Shown here piece by piece: positions 35,316 to 43,874 of a stretch of DNA of 64,000 bases. Made by a program: the position numbers and the translations under genes. The DNA comes from Affinundibacterium nitidum (lineage in GTDB: Bacteria > Pseudomonadota > Gammaproteobacteria > Burkholderiales > Burkholderiaceae_D), in the NCBI RefSeq assembly GCF_014284155.1, contig NZ_JACOFZ010000001.1, positions 762,545 to 826,544 of the forward strand, in the 5' to 3' direction. Each line of letters begins with the position of its first letter. The stretch's first letter is position 1. The notes beneath the pieces were generated by a model. It was given only the letters and a program-made list of their open reading frames with translations, was not told where the DNA came from and ran no database searches.

Positions 35316-35344
35316 TTGCAAAAATCGCGGCACCCTGTCATAAT
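35316..35344 (+). promoter_or_regulatory. Promoter of tRNA-Leu
   Basis: A -35 TTGCAA (35316-35321) and a -10 CATAAT (35339-35344) are 17 bases apart, the optimal spacing. The predicted start is about 35351, eight bases before the mature tRNA. Confidence 0.75.
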
Positions 35345-35358
35345 TCTTCTCATGCGTT

Positions 35359-35443
35359 GCCGAGATGGCGGAACTGGTAGACGCACTGGACTCAAAATCC
35401 AGCGCCGCAAGGCGTGCCGGTTCGATTCCGGCTCTCGGCACCA
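35359..35443 (+). tRNA. tRNA-Leu (anticodon CAA)
   Basis: The 85-base cloverleaf has acceptor arms GCCGAGA / TCTCGGC, a long class II variable arm (GCGCCGCAAGGCGT), an anticodon stem CTGGA / TCCAG with loop CTCAAAA (anticodon CAA, decoding UUG), the T-loop GTTCGATTC, and an encoded CCA end. Confidence 0.97.
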
Positions 35444-35452
35444 AAAGTATTC

Positions 35453-35481
35453 AAGCCTCTTGAGAAATCAAGAGGCTTTTT
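35453..35481 (+). terminator. Terminator after tRNA-Leu
   Basis: A ten-base-pair stem (AAGCCTCTTG / CAAGAGGCTT) with a six-base loop and a T-run follows the tRNA by nine bases. Confidence 0.9.
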
Positions 35482-35641
35482 GCTTTTACAGCACATAAAT
35501 TGTGCTAGATCAGATAGATTCCCCCTCTCCCTCCCTTCCATTCGATTGTCATTCCCTCGTTTTTAATGGATACTATTGCTCCAAGGGAAGTTCTATAAGT
35601 AAGAGTATTTTCATTTTTACATCTCAAGAAACATCCACTCT

Positions 35642-35659
35642 TCCTTAATCAATTAAGGA
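35642..35659. promoter_or_regulatory. 18-bp palindrome upstream of the receiver-TPR gene
   Basis: TCCTTAAT-CA-ATTAAGGA is a perfect inverted repeat with eight-base arms, 117 bases before the receiver-TPR start. The 295 bases between the tRNA terminator and that gene show nothing else recognisable. It could be an operator, but no regulator can be assigned. Confidence 0.35.
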
Positions 35660-35776
35660 TGCTCCCCCATGCTGTATCGTTTTTTGCCTTTGGTTTTGGC
35701 AACACCGCTTATCAAGTTTCCGTAGTACGAATTTGTTTTAGTTTGTCGTTGATTTTTACAGGACCTGTGAATCACT

Positions 35777-37426
35777 ATGGCTAATCCCTTCTTAAGTTCT
35801 AACGCGGCACCGATTTCTTTTACTGATCGTAAAATTCTCGTTCTTGATGATATGCCTGACATGCGCACCACCATGCGCAACCAGATGCAGGCCTTGGGCA
35901 TTACCAATGTGAGCCTGGCATCCAATGTAAAAGAAGCGCTCAATTATTTGGCTCAACGTACTTATGATGTAATTCTGTGCGATTACTATCTTGGTGGCTC
36001 TACCGATGGCCAACAGTTTCTTGAGTATTTGCGCACCACCAACAAAATTAGCCGCGCCACACTGTTCATCATGATCACGGCGGAAACTGGTTTCAATAGT
36101 GTGATTACTGCAGCGGAATGCCTTCCCGACGACTATCTCTTGAAACCATTCACTGGTGAGACCCTAAAGATCCGCTTAGAACGACTACTGGAACGTAAAG
36201 CGCGGCTCGCGAATATCGACAGACTGCAAGACAAAGGCGACTGGCCTGCTATCATCAAAGCTTGCGACGATATCATTGCCAGCCGTGACAAGTACATGGT
36301 TGATGCAATGCGTATTAAAGGAAACGCACTACTCACCCTCGACAAAGTCGACGCCGCCATCAGCTTCTACCAAGATGCCATTAAAATGCGTGACATGCCT
36401 TGGGCTAAGCTTGGTTTGGCTCGAGCGTTAAAGAGTAAAGGGCAAGGACAACAAGCAGGACAACTATTAGAGGGAATTATTCAAGATAATCCTAAGCTCC
36501 TCGCCGCCTATGATCTGCTCGGCAAAATCCACACTGAATCCGGCGATAGCGAGAAAGCTTTGAACGTTCTTGATAATGCCTGCAAAATTGCGCCGCATTC
36601 CTTGGCACGCCAACGTTCGATCGCCAACCTTGCCGAAGAAACTGGTGACTACGCTCGCGTCGACAAAGCTCTCAGTGTCGTCGTCAAACAAACCAAAAAT
36701 TCACCGCTACGTGACGCCAAGGACTTCGTTAAATTAACCAATGCCTTAACAGAAACAGGCGAACTTGAACGTGCGGTCGGTGTGATTAAGGATGCCAAAG
36801 AGAGTTTCAAAGAAGGCCCCGAAGTCAAACTTCTAGCGGCAGTTGAAGCAGTCACTCAACAAAAAGCAGGGAATAAAGATGCGGCACAGAAAGCCTTGAT
36901 GGTTGCATTGGAACCGGACGAAAACAATCTAACGGAAGATACCAAACTCGCGATTGCCAATGCTTGCCTCGTCAACGGACGTAAAGATGAAGCCATGCAA
37001 ATGCTTAAGTCAGTGGTACAAAACAATCCAGACTCGAGCAAACTGCAAGCGCAAATCGCGCATATCTTCAAAGATCATGGTGGTGCCGATGTGGCGAAAC
37101 AACTAATCGATAGTTCGGTAAAAGAAGTGATCAACCTCAACAATGACGCGGTTCAGAAAGCGAAATCAGGTGCCTACGCCGAAGCGTCAGAAATGCTGAC
37201 GGAGGCCGCATTGCGTCTACCCAACAATTTGCAGATTGTTTCAAATGCGTCCTTATCGATTTTAATGGACGTCTTCATGAATGGTTACGACAGCGCCAAA
37301 ACGCAACAAGCGAAGCAGTTCCAGGAAGCGGTCACGGCGCAGAACAGTCAGTATCCGAAGCTCGCCGAGATCATGGCATTTCAAGTGAAGATTCAACAAA
37401 AATATAAGCAAGAGATGGCGTCCTAA
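35777..37426 (+). CDS. Response-regulator receiver with TPR repeats
   Basis: The 549-residue soluble protein has an N-terminal CheY-like receiver (residues 17-140) with the acidic pair D24/D25, phosphoacceptor D69 in LCDYYLGG, T101 and K123 in LLKPF. From about residue 145 to the end are TPR-like helical repeats (for example YDLLGKIHTESGDSEKALNV). It has no DNA-binding or enzymatic output, so it probably acts through protein contacts controlled by phosphorylation. The next gene, three bases on, encodes a small soluble kinase that is the obvious partner. Confidence 0.88.
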   Translation: MANPFLSSNAAPISFTDRKILVLDDMPDMRTTMRNQMQALGITNVSLASNVKEALNYLAQRTYDVILCDYYLGGSTDGQQFLEYLRTTNKISRATLFIMITAETGFNSVITAAECLPDDYLLKPFTGETLKIRLERLLERKARLANIDRLQDKGDWPAIIKACDDIIASRDKYMVDAMRIKGNALLTLDKVDAAISFYQDAIKMRDMPWAKLGLARALKSKGQGQQAGQLLEGIIQDNPKLLAAYDLLGKIHTESGDSEKALNVLDNACKIAPHSLARQRSIANLAEETGDYARVDKALSVVVKQTKNSPLRDAKDFVKLTNALTETGELERAVGVIKDAKESFKEGPEVKLLAAVEAVTQQKAGNKDAAQKALMVALEPDENNLTEDTKLAIANACLVNGRKDEAMQMLKSVVQNNPDSSKLQAQIAHIFKDHGGADVAKQLIDSSVKEVINLNNDAVQKAKSGAYAEASEMLTEAALRLPNNLQIVSNASLSILMDVFMNGYDSAKTQQAKQFQEAVTAQNSQYPKLAEIMAFQVKIQQKYKQEMAS

Positions 37427-37429
37427 TTC

Positions 37430-38074
37430 ATGGATAACACCAACGATAAGCAAGATTTATTTGCACATATTGCTGCTCTCACCATTCATGATGTCAAAAA
37501 CAATTTGACACAATTGGCGAACGATGCAGAAACGCGTGGTGATCTCGCGAGCATGAAGGTCGCTCTGCATGCCTCTGAAACGCTGACTGGGCTTTTGTGT
37601 TTTTATCGTTCCGAAACGCATCATCTCGACTTACAAATCGATAGCCACGATCCTGTTGAAATGCTACAAGATTTGTTGGGCAACTTACCACACAGCTTAC
37701 GCGACGAGTCGCGCATCCAAATTTCACTACACACCGATCACGCACCAGCGATCGCTTTCTATGACAAAACCTTGATCGAAATGGTACTGAACAATGCCTT
37801 ACAAAATGCCTTACGCTTTGCGCGAAATAACATCGAGTTGGGTGTACGAACGCATGCCGACAAGATAGAGTTCTATGTTCAAGACGACGGTGATGGATAT
37901 CCCCAAGCCGTATTAGACGACAAAGACGTCAACAGTCCAGTGAGCCGAAATGGCACAGGCTTAGGCCTACGCCTCGCACAACGCGTAGTTGGTATGCATG
38001 AGAGCTCTGGTCAGCACGGTGAGATAGTGCTTTCTAATTCGCCAGGCGCTCTATTCCAACTATTCTTGCCCTGA
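37430..38074 (+). CDS. Minimal soluble histidine kinase
   Basis: The 214-residue protein consists of a short dimerisation/phosphoacceptor helix with HDVKNNL (His 20) and a HATPase domain: N-box NNALQNALRFA, G1 DDGDGYP and G2 GTGLGLRLAQ. There is no sensor domain and no membrane segment. It follows the receiver-TPR gene by three bases, so the two should form a phosphorelay pair. Its input must come from another protein, perhaps through the TPR repeats of its partner. Activity as kinase or phosphatase cannot be decided from sequence. Confidence 0.85.
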   Translation: MDNTNDKQDLFAHIAALTIHDVKNNLTQLANDAETRGDLASMKVALHASETLTGLLCFYRSETHHLDLQIDSHDPVEMLQDLLGNLPHSLRDESRIQISLHTDHAPAIAFYDKTLIEMVLNNALQNALRFARNNIELGVRTHADKIEFYVQDDGDGYPQAVLDDKDVNSPVSRNGTGLGLRLAQRVVGMHESSGQHGEIVLSNSPGALFQLFLP

Positions 38075-38099
38075 GCTATCCCAAGAGCGAAATTATCGA

Positions 38100-38936
38100 T
38101 TATTTTAGGCGAGTAAGAATCTGTGTTAATGCCTTGGCGGCGCCGATTGGAATAGAGATGTCTTGAGGGCGCGCCACCTGTGGCTCACCTGAATTAATTC
38201 GAACTAAGGCGCCTTTCTGGGATGCTATCAAAGACGCGCCGAAACGTCGCGCACTGGGAATTGCAGTACCCGCGCCGATTTCCAATACAACCAAACGTTC
38301 GCTGCGCGCCGCCCATGTCAACAGAAAGTCTTGCGAACGCGCATAACGATCACCTTCAAAATCCCAATCTCCGAACATCAAAATATTCGGTCGCGCTAAA
38401 CCTGCACAGATTGGACAAATCGGCAAATCAGACAACAACTGACAAGCGCGCTCATCTATCTCTGGGTGAAAATCTTTGGCCAACCACGCACTTTGACCGC
38501 ATTGATTCATGCACTGTAAATAATGTATCGAGCCATGACACTCAGTGACATGATGATCGTCAAATCCAGATTTTTGAAACTGCCCATCGACATTACTAGT
38601 GAAGTGTCGCATACCAAGTGGCATTTTCGCAGATAGCGTCAGCAAACTTTGGAAACCAGCATGCGGCAGAGTTGCTCGATACAAGTTCAAACGGTGTCCA
38701 TAGAATCCCCATGCCAAGCGTGGATGTTGTTTGAAAGCCTTAGGATTAGCTATTTCTACAAACGAGATTCCGAGCTCACCCAGAGCAGGGTAAGCACGCC
38801 AGAATCCATTCTCACCACGAAAATCTGGCAGACCAGAATCTATCCCTATCCCAGCTCCGGAAGTTACCAACACGGCATCAGCCTCGGCGATTAAATCAGC
38901 GGCAGCATCGAGCGCATATTCAATATCGGAATCCAT
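38100..38936 (-). CDS. Sir2 family NAD-dependent protein deacylase
   Basis: The 278-residue sirtuin has the NAD-binding GAGIGIDSGLPDFRG at residues 27-41, TSNVDGQFQKSG in place of the usual TQNIDGLH, the catalytic His in ECHGSIH (H134) and RPNILMFGD. The four zinc ligands are probably C142, C146, C174 and C177; the first pair is spaced by three residues rather than two. Sirtuins remove acyl groups from lysines using NAD. It converges on the kinase gene. Substrates unknown. Confidence 0.88.
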   Translation of the reverse strand: MDSDIEYALDAAADLIAEADAVLVTSGAGIGIDSGLPDFRGENGFWRAYPALGELGISFVEIANPKAFKQHPRLAWGFYGHRLNLYRATLPHAGFQSLLTLSAKMPLGMRHFTSNVDGQFQKSGFDDHHVTECHGSIHYLQCMNQCGQSAWLAKDFHPEIDERACQLLSDLPICPICAGLARPNILMFGDWDFEGDRYARSQDFLLTWAARSERLVVLEIGAGTAIPSARRFGASLIASQKGALVRINSGEPQVARPQDISIPIGAAKALTQILTRLK

Positions 38937-38987
38937 GTTCTTCAGTAGGTGATTTATATCTCAATTCGTTGATAGATCCTATTGGTG

Positions 38988-39518
38988 CTAAGAGAGTTCA
39001 TCGAATTCTAACAACATCCAAACGGGGCAAGCATTATGTCCAGTATTTCCTAGCGCTTGGTCAATATACCGAAACCCCATTTTCTGATACAGGGCTTGAG
39101 CAGCGAGCATATTGGGCAGAGTCTCAAGATAGCATTGTGTATAACCAAAAGAACGCGCCCTTTCGACGCATAAACGTACCAGTTTTTGGCCAATTCCCAA
39201 TCCTCGGCAAGCGGGTCGTAAGTACATCTTCTGTAACTCACATAAGTGATCGCCTTCACCGGGCAAAGGGCCGAAGCCACAGCCTGCGATCACTTCACCT
39301 TCGAGCTCTGCCACGAAATAACTGGCGCGTGCTTGCTGCGCATAGTGTTCAGTCATGGTATCCAAAGAGGGATCTGCATAAGCGGAACCCACCCGCGGCG
39401 CATCCATCTCGATTAATACACTACGTATCACTTCCGCAATTTTGGCATTATCTGTGTGCCGAATTTCACGCAACTTCAGTGTCGCCAATGAAACCTCGTG
39501 TCGATTTGATGCATCCAT
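38988..39518 (-). CDS. GNAT family N-acetyltransferase
   Basis: From the ATG at 39518 the product has about 176 residues. The acetyl-CoA motif A is MYLRPACRGLGIGQKLVRLC and motif B is CYLETLPNMLAAQALYQKMGF, both typical GNAT. A TTG start 11 codons upstream is possible but has no ribosome site. It lies between the sirtuin and a hydrolase gene, all on the minus strand, but with a terminator between it and the hydrolase. Substrate unknown. Confidence 0.85.
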   Translation of the reverse strand: MDASNRHEVSLATLKLREIRHTDNAKIAEVIRSVLIEMDAPRVGSAYADPSLDTMTEHYAQQARASYFVAELEGEVIAGCGFGPLPGEGDHLCELQKMYLRPACRGLGIGQKLVRLCVERARSFGYTQCYLETLPNMLAAQALYQKMGFRYIDQALGNTGHNACPVWMLLEFDELS

Positions 39519-39564
39519 ACTTTTTAAGTCCACGACAAAATGGGGAAACAAGGTCTCAAAATAG

Positions 39565-39597
39565 AAAAGGTGAAGACAACTTCATCTTCACCTTTTG
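39565..39597 (-). terminator. Terminator after the MBL-fold hydrolase
   Basis: A 12-base-pair stem (arms 39565-39576 and 39585-39596; AAAAGGTGAAGA / TCTTCACCTTTT) lies 21 bases past the hydrolase stop. A/T ends make it work in both directions. Confidence 0.88.
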
Positions 39598-39617
39598 CAT
39601 TGTTTTAAACCTCAGAG

Positions 39618-40619
39618 TTACTGCACAGGTACGTAATTCACTGGCACCCACACATAACCTTTACCTTCAGCACGAATATAGCCAAGACCCGGGAAGGACA
39701 AATGCGTCGCGCCTACCATATAGCCCTCTTTTGCCGCTTCTGCATAGGCTTTCTTACGTTGCGCTTTTGCTGCTTTGCTGTCGCTGTCAAAACCTATGGT
39801 CACCTCTGGGTTTTCAAACTGGACGGCAGCCACGTGCATTAAGTCACCCCACAAAATCAATTTTTGGCCTTTGCTTTCAGCCATGTAAATGCTGTGACCT
39901 GGCGTATGACCGCGCGCGGCGATTGCTTTTACACCTGGCACCAGTTCAGTATCGCCATCGAAAGTCTTGAACTTTCCTGCTTTCACATAGGGGTTCAGAG
40001 AAGCCATCGCACCTTGGAAACCACCTTTTCCATCAGCCGGTGCTTTGTCCATGTTCGCTTGGCTCAGCCAAAAATCTGCATCGTGTTTATCCGCGCGAAT
40101 GATTGCATTCGGAAATGCCAACTGATCGCCATTCATTAAGCCGCCCACATGGTCGCCATGCATATGCGTGATATACACTTCATCGACTTGGTCTGGCGTG
40201 TAACCCGCTGCTTTCAAGCTATTAGCGAGGCGCCCTAAAGTTGGGCCAAACAAACCAGCAGCACCTGTATCGATCAATACCAGCTTACTGCCCGTATTAA
40301 TCAAATAGCCATTCACTGAAGTTTGTAAAGGTGTGGTCAAATGATTCTTTGTCAGCGCCTTCAAAGTCTTGTCCGGCGTCGTATTCGTCAACAGTTTATC
40401 CACTGGCAACGCGACCGTACCATCAGACAAGGCTGTGACTTCGAAATCACCAAGCATCACGCGGTAATAGCCTGGCGCAGCGGCTTTCACCATCGGTGCG
40501 CCAGCATATGCAGGGGCGGTGCCGAGAGAACTCAATATACCAACCGTCAAGACCATCGCTGTTGCGCGCGGTGCGACTTTTGTAATAGATTCTAGGGTAG
40601 TACGAATACGAGATTTCAT
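39618..40619 (-). CDS. Secreted metallo-beta-lactamase-fold hydrolase
   Basis: The protein of about 333 residues has a signal peptide (AMVLTVGILSSLGTAPAYA) and an MBL fold. The metal motif is THMHGDHVGGL, with further ligands expected in AARGHTPGHSIYM and the WGDLMHVA segment. The fold resembles the quorum-quenching/methyl-parathion-hydrolase-like group (VALPVDKLL and the LPQTSVNGYLI-type start of the fold). It would act in the periplasm or outside. I use the ATG at 40619; two earlier in-frame ATGs lack a ribosome site. Confidence 0.87.
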   Translation of the reverse strand: MKSRIRTTLESITKVAPRATAMVLTVGILSSLGTAPAYAGAPMVKAAAPGYYRVMLGDFEVTALSDGTVALPVDKLLTNTTPDKTLKALTKNHLTTPLQTSVNGYLINTGSKLVLIDTGAAGLFGPTLGRLANSLKAAGYTPDQVDEVYITHMHGDHVGGLMNGDQLAFPNAIIRADKHDADFWLSQANMDKAPADGKGGFQGAMASLNPYVKAGKFKTFDGDTELVPGVKAIAARGHTPGHSIYMAESKGQKLILWGDLMHVAAVQFENPEVTIGFDSDSKAAKAQRKKAYAEAAKEGYMVGATHLSFPGLGYIRAEGKGYVWVPVNYVPVQ

Positions 40620-40826
40620 CACTGACGGTCTCCAAAAGTGAAATGAAAAAAGCTGAAACATGGCCCTAATAGCCAACAACTATTATGACGACATTTCAAT
40701 TTTTCTGCTGCGTCACGCTTAATTTATCAATTTGCACAAAAAATAAGCAGAATGTCATTTCAATCTGATCGAAAATAACTGATAGTAGATCAATCAACTC
40801 ACTCTTTATCTTGCACCGAGATCAAC

Positions 40827-41423
40827 ATGGCAATCAACAGCGTCAATACGATTAATAATCTATTTAAAAGCGACACCATAACGAGCAGCGCACCTGCAAA
40901 TAAAGCGCTTGAGAACCTGTATGGTGTGAGTCCATCCACGTCCAGTACGACGACTAATGCGATTACGAATAGCTCTGGAAATAGCCTATCTAGCGCCGTG
41001 CAACAAGCCTTAGTCCAATTAAATGCTGGCAAAGATATTTCTGCTTTCTTTAACGACGATAATGGAAACCAATCGAGCAGCAATTTCAGCAATAACTTAC
41101 TCGCTAGCTTACCGGGTATCAGCGGAGATACAAACGGCAATACGGCCAAAAATCAGGCAACAAGCACACCGATCAAATTAGATCCAAATAGCAGCAGCAT
41201 CCAATTACAAAGTGCAATTCAAAAACTCATTACTCAACTCGACAATGGCAACAGCAGCAGTGAAGCAGCTGGCTTGGGAAGTTTGCAAACTGCATTCAAC
41301 TCATTAGTGAGTAAGAGTGGTGGAGACCCAAGCGCGCAGAACCTGCAATCTTTCCTTAAACTGGTAGCAGTCAATATTCAGGGCAGCACATCAATTGGCA
41401 GTATCTTTAGCACGAGTGCTTAA
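40827..41423 (+). CDS. Ser/Asn-rich protein of unknown function
   Basis: The 198-residue protein is rich in Ser, Asn and Thr, with no Cys and no signal peptide or membrane helix. Two helical, Gln/Leu-rich segments (SSAVQQALVQLNAGKDISAF and IQLQSAIQKLITQLDNG) repeat a similar pattern, so it may contain an internal duplication. The composition is typical of secreted or surface-associated bacterial proteins that leave without a classic signal. No family recognised. A strong terminator follows. The long antisense frame is a shadow. Confidence 0.72.
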   Translation: MAINSVNTINNLFKSDTITSSAPANKALENLYGVSPSTSSTTTNAITNSSGNSLSSAVQQALVQLNAGKDISAFFNDDNGNQSSSNFSNNLLASLPGISGDTNGNTAKNQATSTPIKLDPNSSSIQLQSAIQKLITQLDNGNSSSEAAGLGSLQTAFNSLVSKSGGDPSAQNLQSFLKLVAVNIQGSTSIGSIFSTSA

Positions 41424-41465
41424 CATAGAGGACATGAATCCCCGTTCATCCTTTGGTGTTAATGC

Positions 41466-41495
41466 AAAGGGCTCACTAAGCAGTGAGCCCTTTTT
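41466..41495. terminator. Bidirectional terminator
   Basis: A 12-base stem (AAAGGGCTCACT / AGTGAGCCCTTT) with a four-base loop and T-run lies between two convergent genes (Ser/Asn-rich and secreted hypothetical) and can serve both. Confidence 0.9.
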
Positions 41496-41526
41496 CATTA
41501 GCGAAATCGTAGATTGAATTTTTGGC

Positions 41527-42942
41527 TTAGTTACCAAATAAATTTTTAAGTAAATCCGTCGCCTTGTTCTTCTTGTCTTCTTTCGGTTTCTGCTTTGGCC
41601 CCGCTTCACCGACGCCACCCAGAATCGAGGTAAAGGTTGACTTGTTTCTCAATTTCAGTTGCCAGTCGGGTTCCCATGCGATCTTCGGATCCGTAGGGCG
41701 AGGCGGATAGGCGAAATAGGACTCTGAACCGTAGGCAATCATCCGCAGCATACCCGTTCCTTGTTCACCAAAGATACCTTTAGGTACTTCGCATTTCGTT
41801 GTAGTTGCGGGTAAGATTACTCTCTCATTGATCCAATTATCAATGTCTTTATTCGATTGATAGTCCATCAAACCAAAACCAAAATCTGGTAACTCGCTTG
41901 ATGTCCACAATACCATTTCACCACTGTCACGATCACCACCGCGTTCGCGGCCTGACATACCGCCCATCACAGCGATAAAGTAACCACGTGCTTGATTCAG
42001 GCTTTTCCATTCAAGACTGACACTCCCCTCTTTTTTTGTCTGCATTAATTCAATAGCCGGCATCAGATCTTGGGCTGCAGCCAACTCAAATTTGAAGGAA
42101 TCTGGAATACCATTACCGACAAAATGATGAGTACCGACTAAAGATGCGTTCTCAGGTACTTTTCTATCGTCAACCTTATTTGGCCACGCTGGATGACCTG
42201 GCTCTGAGCGCGCGCCCTTGGTCGTCTTGCCGCGCATCACAAAAAATTTTGCATAGTCATCGATTGATGCAGTTGCGACATCGAGCGTGCGCGGTTGTCC
42301 TGCTCTCACCGTTTCACCACACCCCCAATATATCGAGATTTTTCCTTTCGGTTTTTCGTAGCTTGTTTCTCGCGGGCTTTCGTCCACTACCATAGGTGGT
42401 GTGGGTGCCGTTTTTTCTGGCACGGGTGCATTGAGTTGCAAACTTTCGCCCAATAACATGCTCGATGGCAACGTCTGTTTTGCTTCACTGAGCCCAGGGT
42501 TTTTCGAAGTATGTACGGAAATATCCAAAAATTTTCCCATGCCAAAACCCATATTATGGGTGCTACCAAAAATATTACCCCTATCATTCGGTGTCGCAGC
42601 GCCCTTCGCCATCCCCTTTAAGGCGCCAAAAAGCCCCCCTCCAGCCTGAGATCCTTGCATGGCAGCACCCATCATATTCATCCCGGGCATGTCACTTGTA
42701 CTGGTAGCCGCATCGATATATGCCAACGCAATCGGCGGTTTTACCACTTGTACCATCGGCATCTCTTTCGCTGCTGTGCTTGGTTGCTTTACAGGATTTT
42801 TACTTTTACTTGCCGTCTGTGCCATCGCATTTAAATGCAATGCCCCAATTGAAATCAGCGCCACTGAAACTGTTCTTAATGCCAATTGCTTCGTTGAATC
42901 AAAACTCGTTACGTTCGATAACATCGTCATTGTTTGCTTCAT
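41527..42942 (-). CDS. Secreted protein of unknown function
   Basis: From the ATG at 42942 (AGGAG seven bases upstream) the product has about 471 residues with a signal peptide (VSVALISIGALHLNAMAQ). Residues 60-150 are Met/Gly-rich and low complexity. The remaining part contains an ISIYWGCGETVRAGQPR segment, SLEWKSLNQARGYFIAVMGG and a Pro-rich YFAYPPRPTDPKIAWEPDW stretch. The C-terminus is a basic Lys-rich tail. No known domain or catalytic motif is recognised. It is probably a periplasmic or surface protein. Confidence 0.72.
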   Translation of the reverse strand: MKQTMTMLSNVTSFDSTKQLALRTVSVALISIGALHLNAMAQTASKSKNPVKQPSTAAKEMPMVQVVKPPIALAYIDAATSTSDMPGMNMMGAAMQGSQAGGGLFGALKGMAKGAATPNDRGNIFGSTHNMGFGMGKFLDISVHTSKNPGLSEAKQTLPSSMLLGESLQLNAPVPEKTAPTPPMVVDESPRETSYEKPKGKISIYWGCGETVRAGQPRTLDVATASIDDYAKFFVMRGKTTKGARSEPGHPAWPNKVDDRKVPENASLVGTHHFVGNGIPDSFKFELAAAQDLMPAIELMQTKKEGSVSLEWKSLNQARGYFIAVMGGMSGRERGGDRDSGEMVLWTSSELPDFGFGLMDYQSNKDIDNWINERVILPATTTKCEVPKGIFGEQGTGMLRMIAYGSESYFAYPPRPTDPKIAWEPDWQLKLRNKSTFTSILGGVGEAGPKQKPKEDKKNKATDLLKNLFGN

Positions 42943-43227
42943 TTCCCGCTCCTTCAAGATGAGATACAAGACTGCAACTGAATATTTCCGCTGGAATCAT
43001 AGCCCAATTCAACATCAAAAAAGACATCCGCGTTCATCTCAAGACAAGATACAACAACTGGATTTATTAGACATCCTCCGCATTAATTGATCTAGCTCAA
43101 ACCAAAACTGATAGGCACCACCTTTCCTTGACCTATAATGGGATTGCATGCTTATTTGCGCATTTACTCAAATAAGAAGAACTACCTTTACGTATTTTAT
43201 CTAGGCAACAAATTTAAGGAGAAAGTC

Positions 43228-43419
43228 ATGTTGAAATGCAATGTTGGCGGAATTGACCGCGTTTTACGTATTCTTGTCGGTCTTGCCTTGATCGGAGCAA
43301 CCCTAATGGGCTGGATTAATGTGCTGGGGTGGATTGGCGTAGTGCCCTTGTTGACTGGTGTATTTGGCTTTTGCCCTGCGTACACTTTGCTGGGAATAAA
43401 GACTTGCAAAGTCAACTAA
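43228..43419 (+). CDS. DUF2892 inner-membrane protein
   Basis: The 63-residue protein begins MLKCNVGGIDRVLRILVG and contains two hydrophobic helices, ending YTLLGIKTCKVN. This is the DUF2892 (YgaP-tail-like) family, in which the C-terminal domain of sulfurtransferase YgaP is found alone. AAGGAG eight bases before the ATG at 43228 supports this start over a longer frame. A TATAAT at 43134-43139 may be the promoter. A role in sulfur handling is only suggested by the family. Confidence 0.88.
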   Translation: MLKCNVGGIDRVLRILVGLALIGATLMGWINVLGWIGVVPLLTGVFGFCPAYTLLGIKTCKVN

Positions 43420-43473
43420 GTGTGAACCAAGAAAGTCTGCCGAACGTGTGCAAAGATTAGCGCGACATTACCA

Positions 43474-43809
43474 ATGTCTGTCACCGTATCACTTTCACCA
43501 CTTCAAAGTGAAACGCCAGACATGATGAAAGCGTTTTCGGCTCTCGCCCAAACCGGCAGAAAAGACGGCACGTTGGATAAAGAACCGAAAAAAATCATCA
43601 CACATGCCTTAAGGATCGCGGCACATTGCGAAGGCTGAATTGCGAGTATCGGCTGGTATGCTATGGAACACCAGCTTACTGCAATTTTGCGCAGGTTCCA
43701 TATTGATTTGAGGCTGAACTTCTTTGCTCGTTGGGCAGCGATGATGGTGCCCATCTATTTACGTCCACGAGTTGATGAACGGCTGCTAAAGAACACAGCT
43801 GATGACTAG
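43474..43809 (+). pseudogene. Broken carboxymuconolactone decarboxylase/AhpD-like gene
   Basis: An ATG at 43474 gives an N-terminal AhpD-like part (ETPDMMKAFSALAQTGRKDG, then KKIITHALRIAAHCEG) that stops at TGA 43636-43638. That TGA stands exactly where the second Cys of the redox CxxC motif should be. The frame then continues 56 codons to TAG 43807-43809, with a faint C-terminal match (WAAMMV...IYL), but the conserved downstream His is gone. A degraded gene is more likely than a selenoprotein. The reverse-strand open frame here is a shadow. Confidence 0.6.
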
Positions 43810-43874
43810 CTACTATCATCTCGCCAGTACTATTTCATGGTAAGGTTATAGGATTGATTTGATGATCCTATTCT

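Noticed and set aside
35210-35398. Open frame running into tRNA-Leu
   Set aside because: It reads through the tRNA promoter and half of the tRNA gene; no family match.
38969-39970. 333-residue plus-strand frame
   Set aside because: It is antisense to a well-supported GNAT gene and the MBL hydrolase, and has the odd His/Arg/Leu-rich composition of a shadow.
40799-41149. Hydrophobic 116-residue frame antisense to the Ser/Asn-rich gene
   Set aside because: The hydrophobic appearance comes from complementing Asn/Ser codons; no ribosome site or partner.
43503-43754. 83-residue minus-strand frame in the AhpD-like remnant
   Set aside because: The plus strand carries the family signal (AhpD-like N-terminus), so the reverse frame is a shadow.
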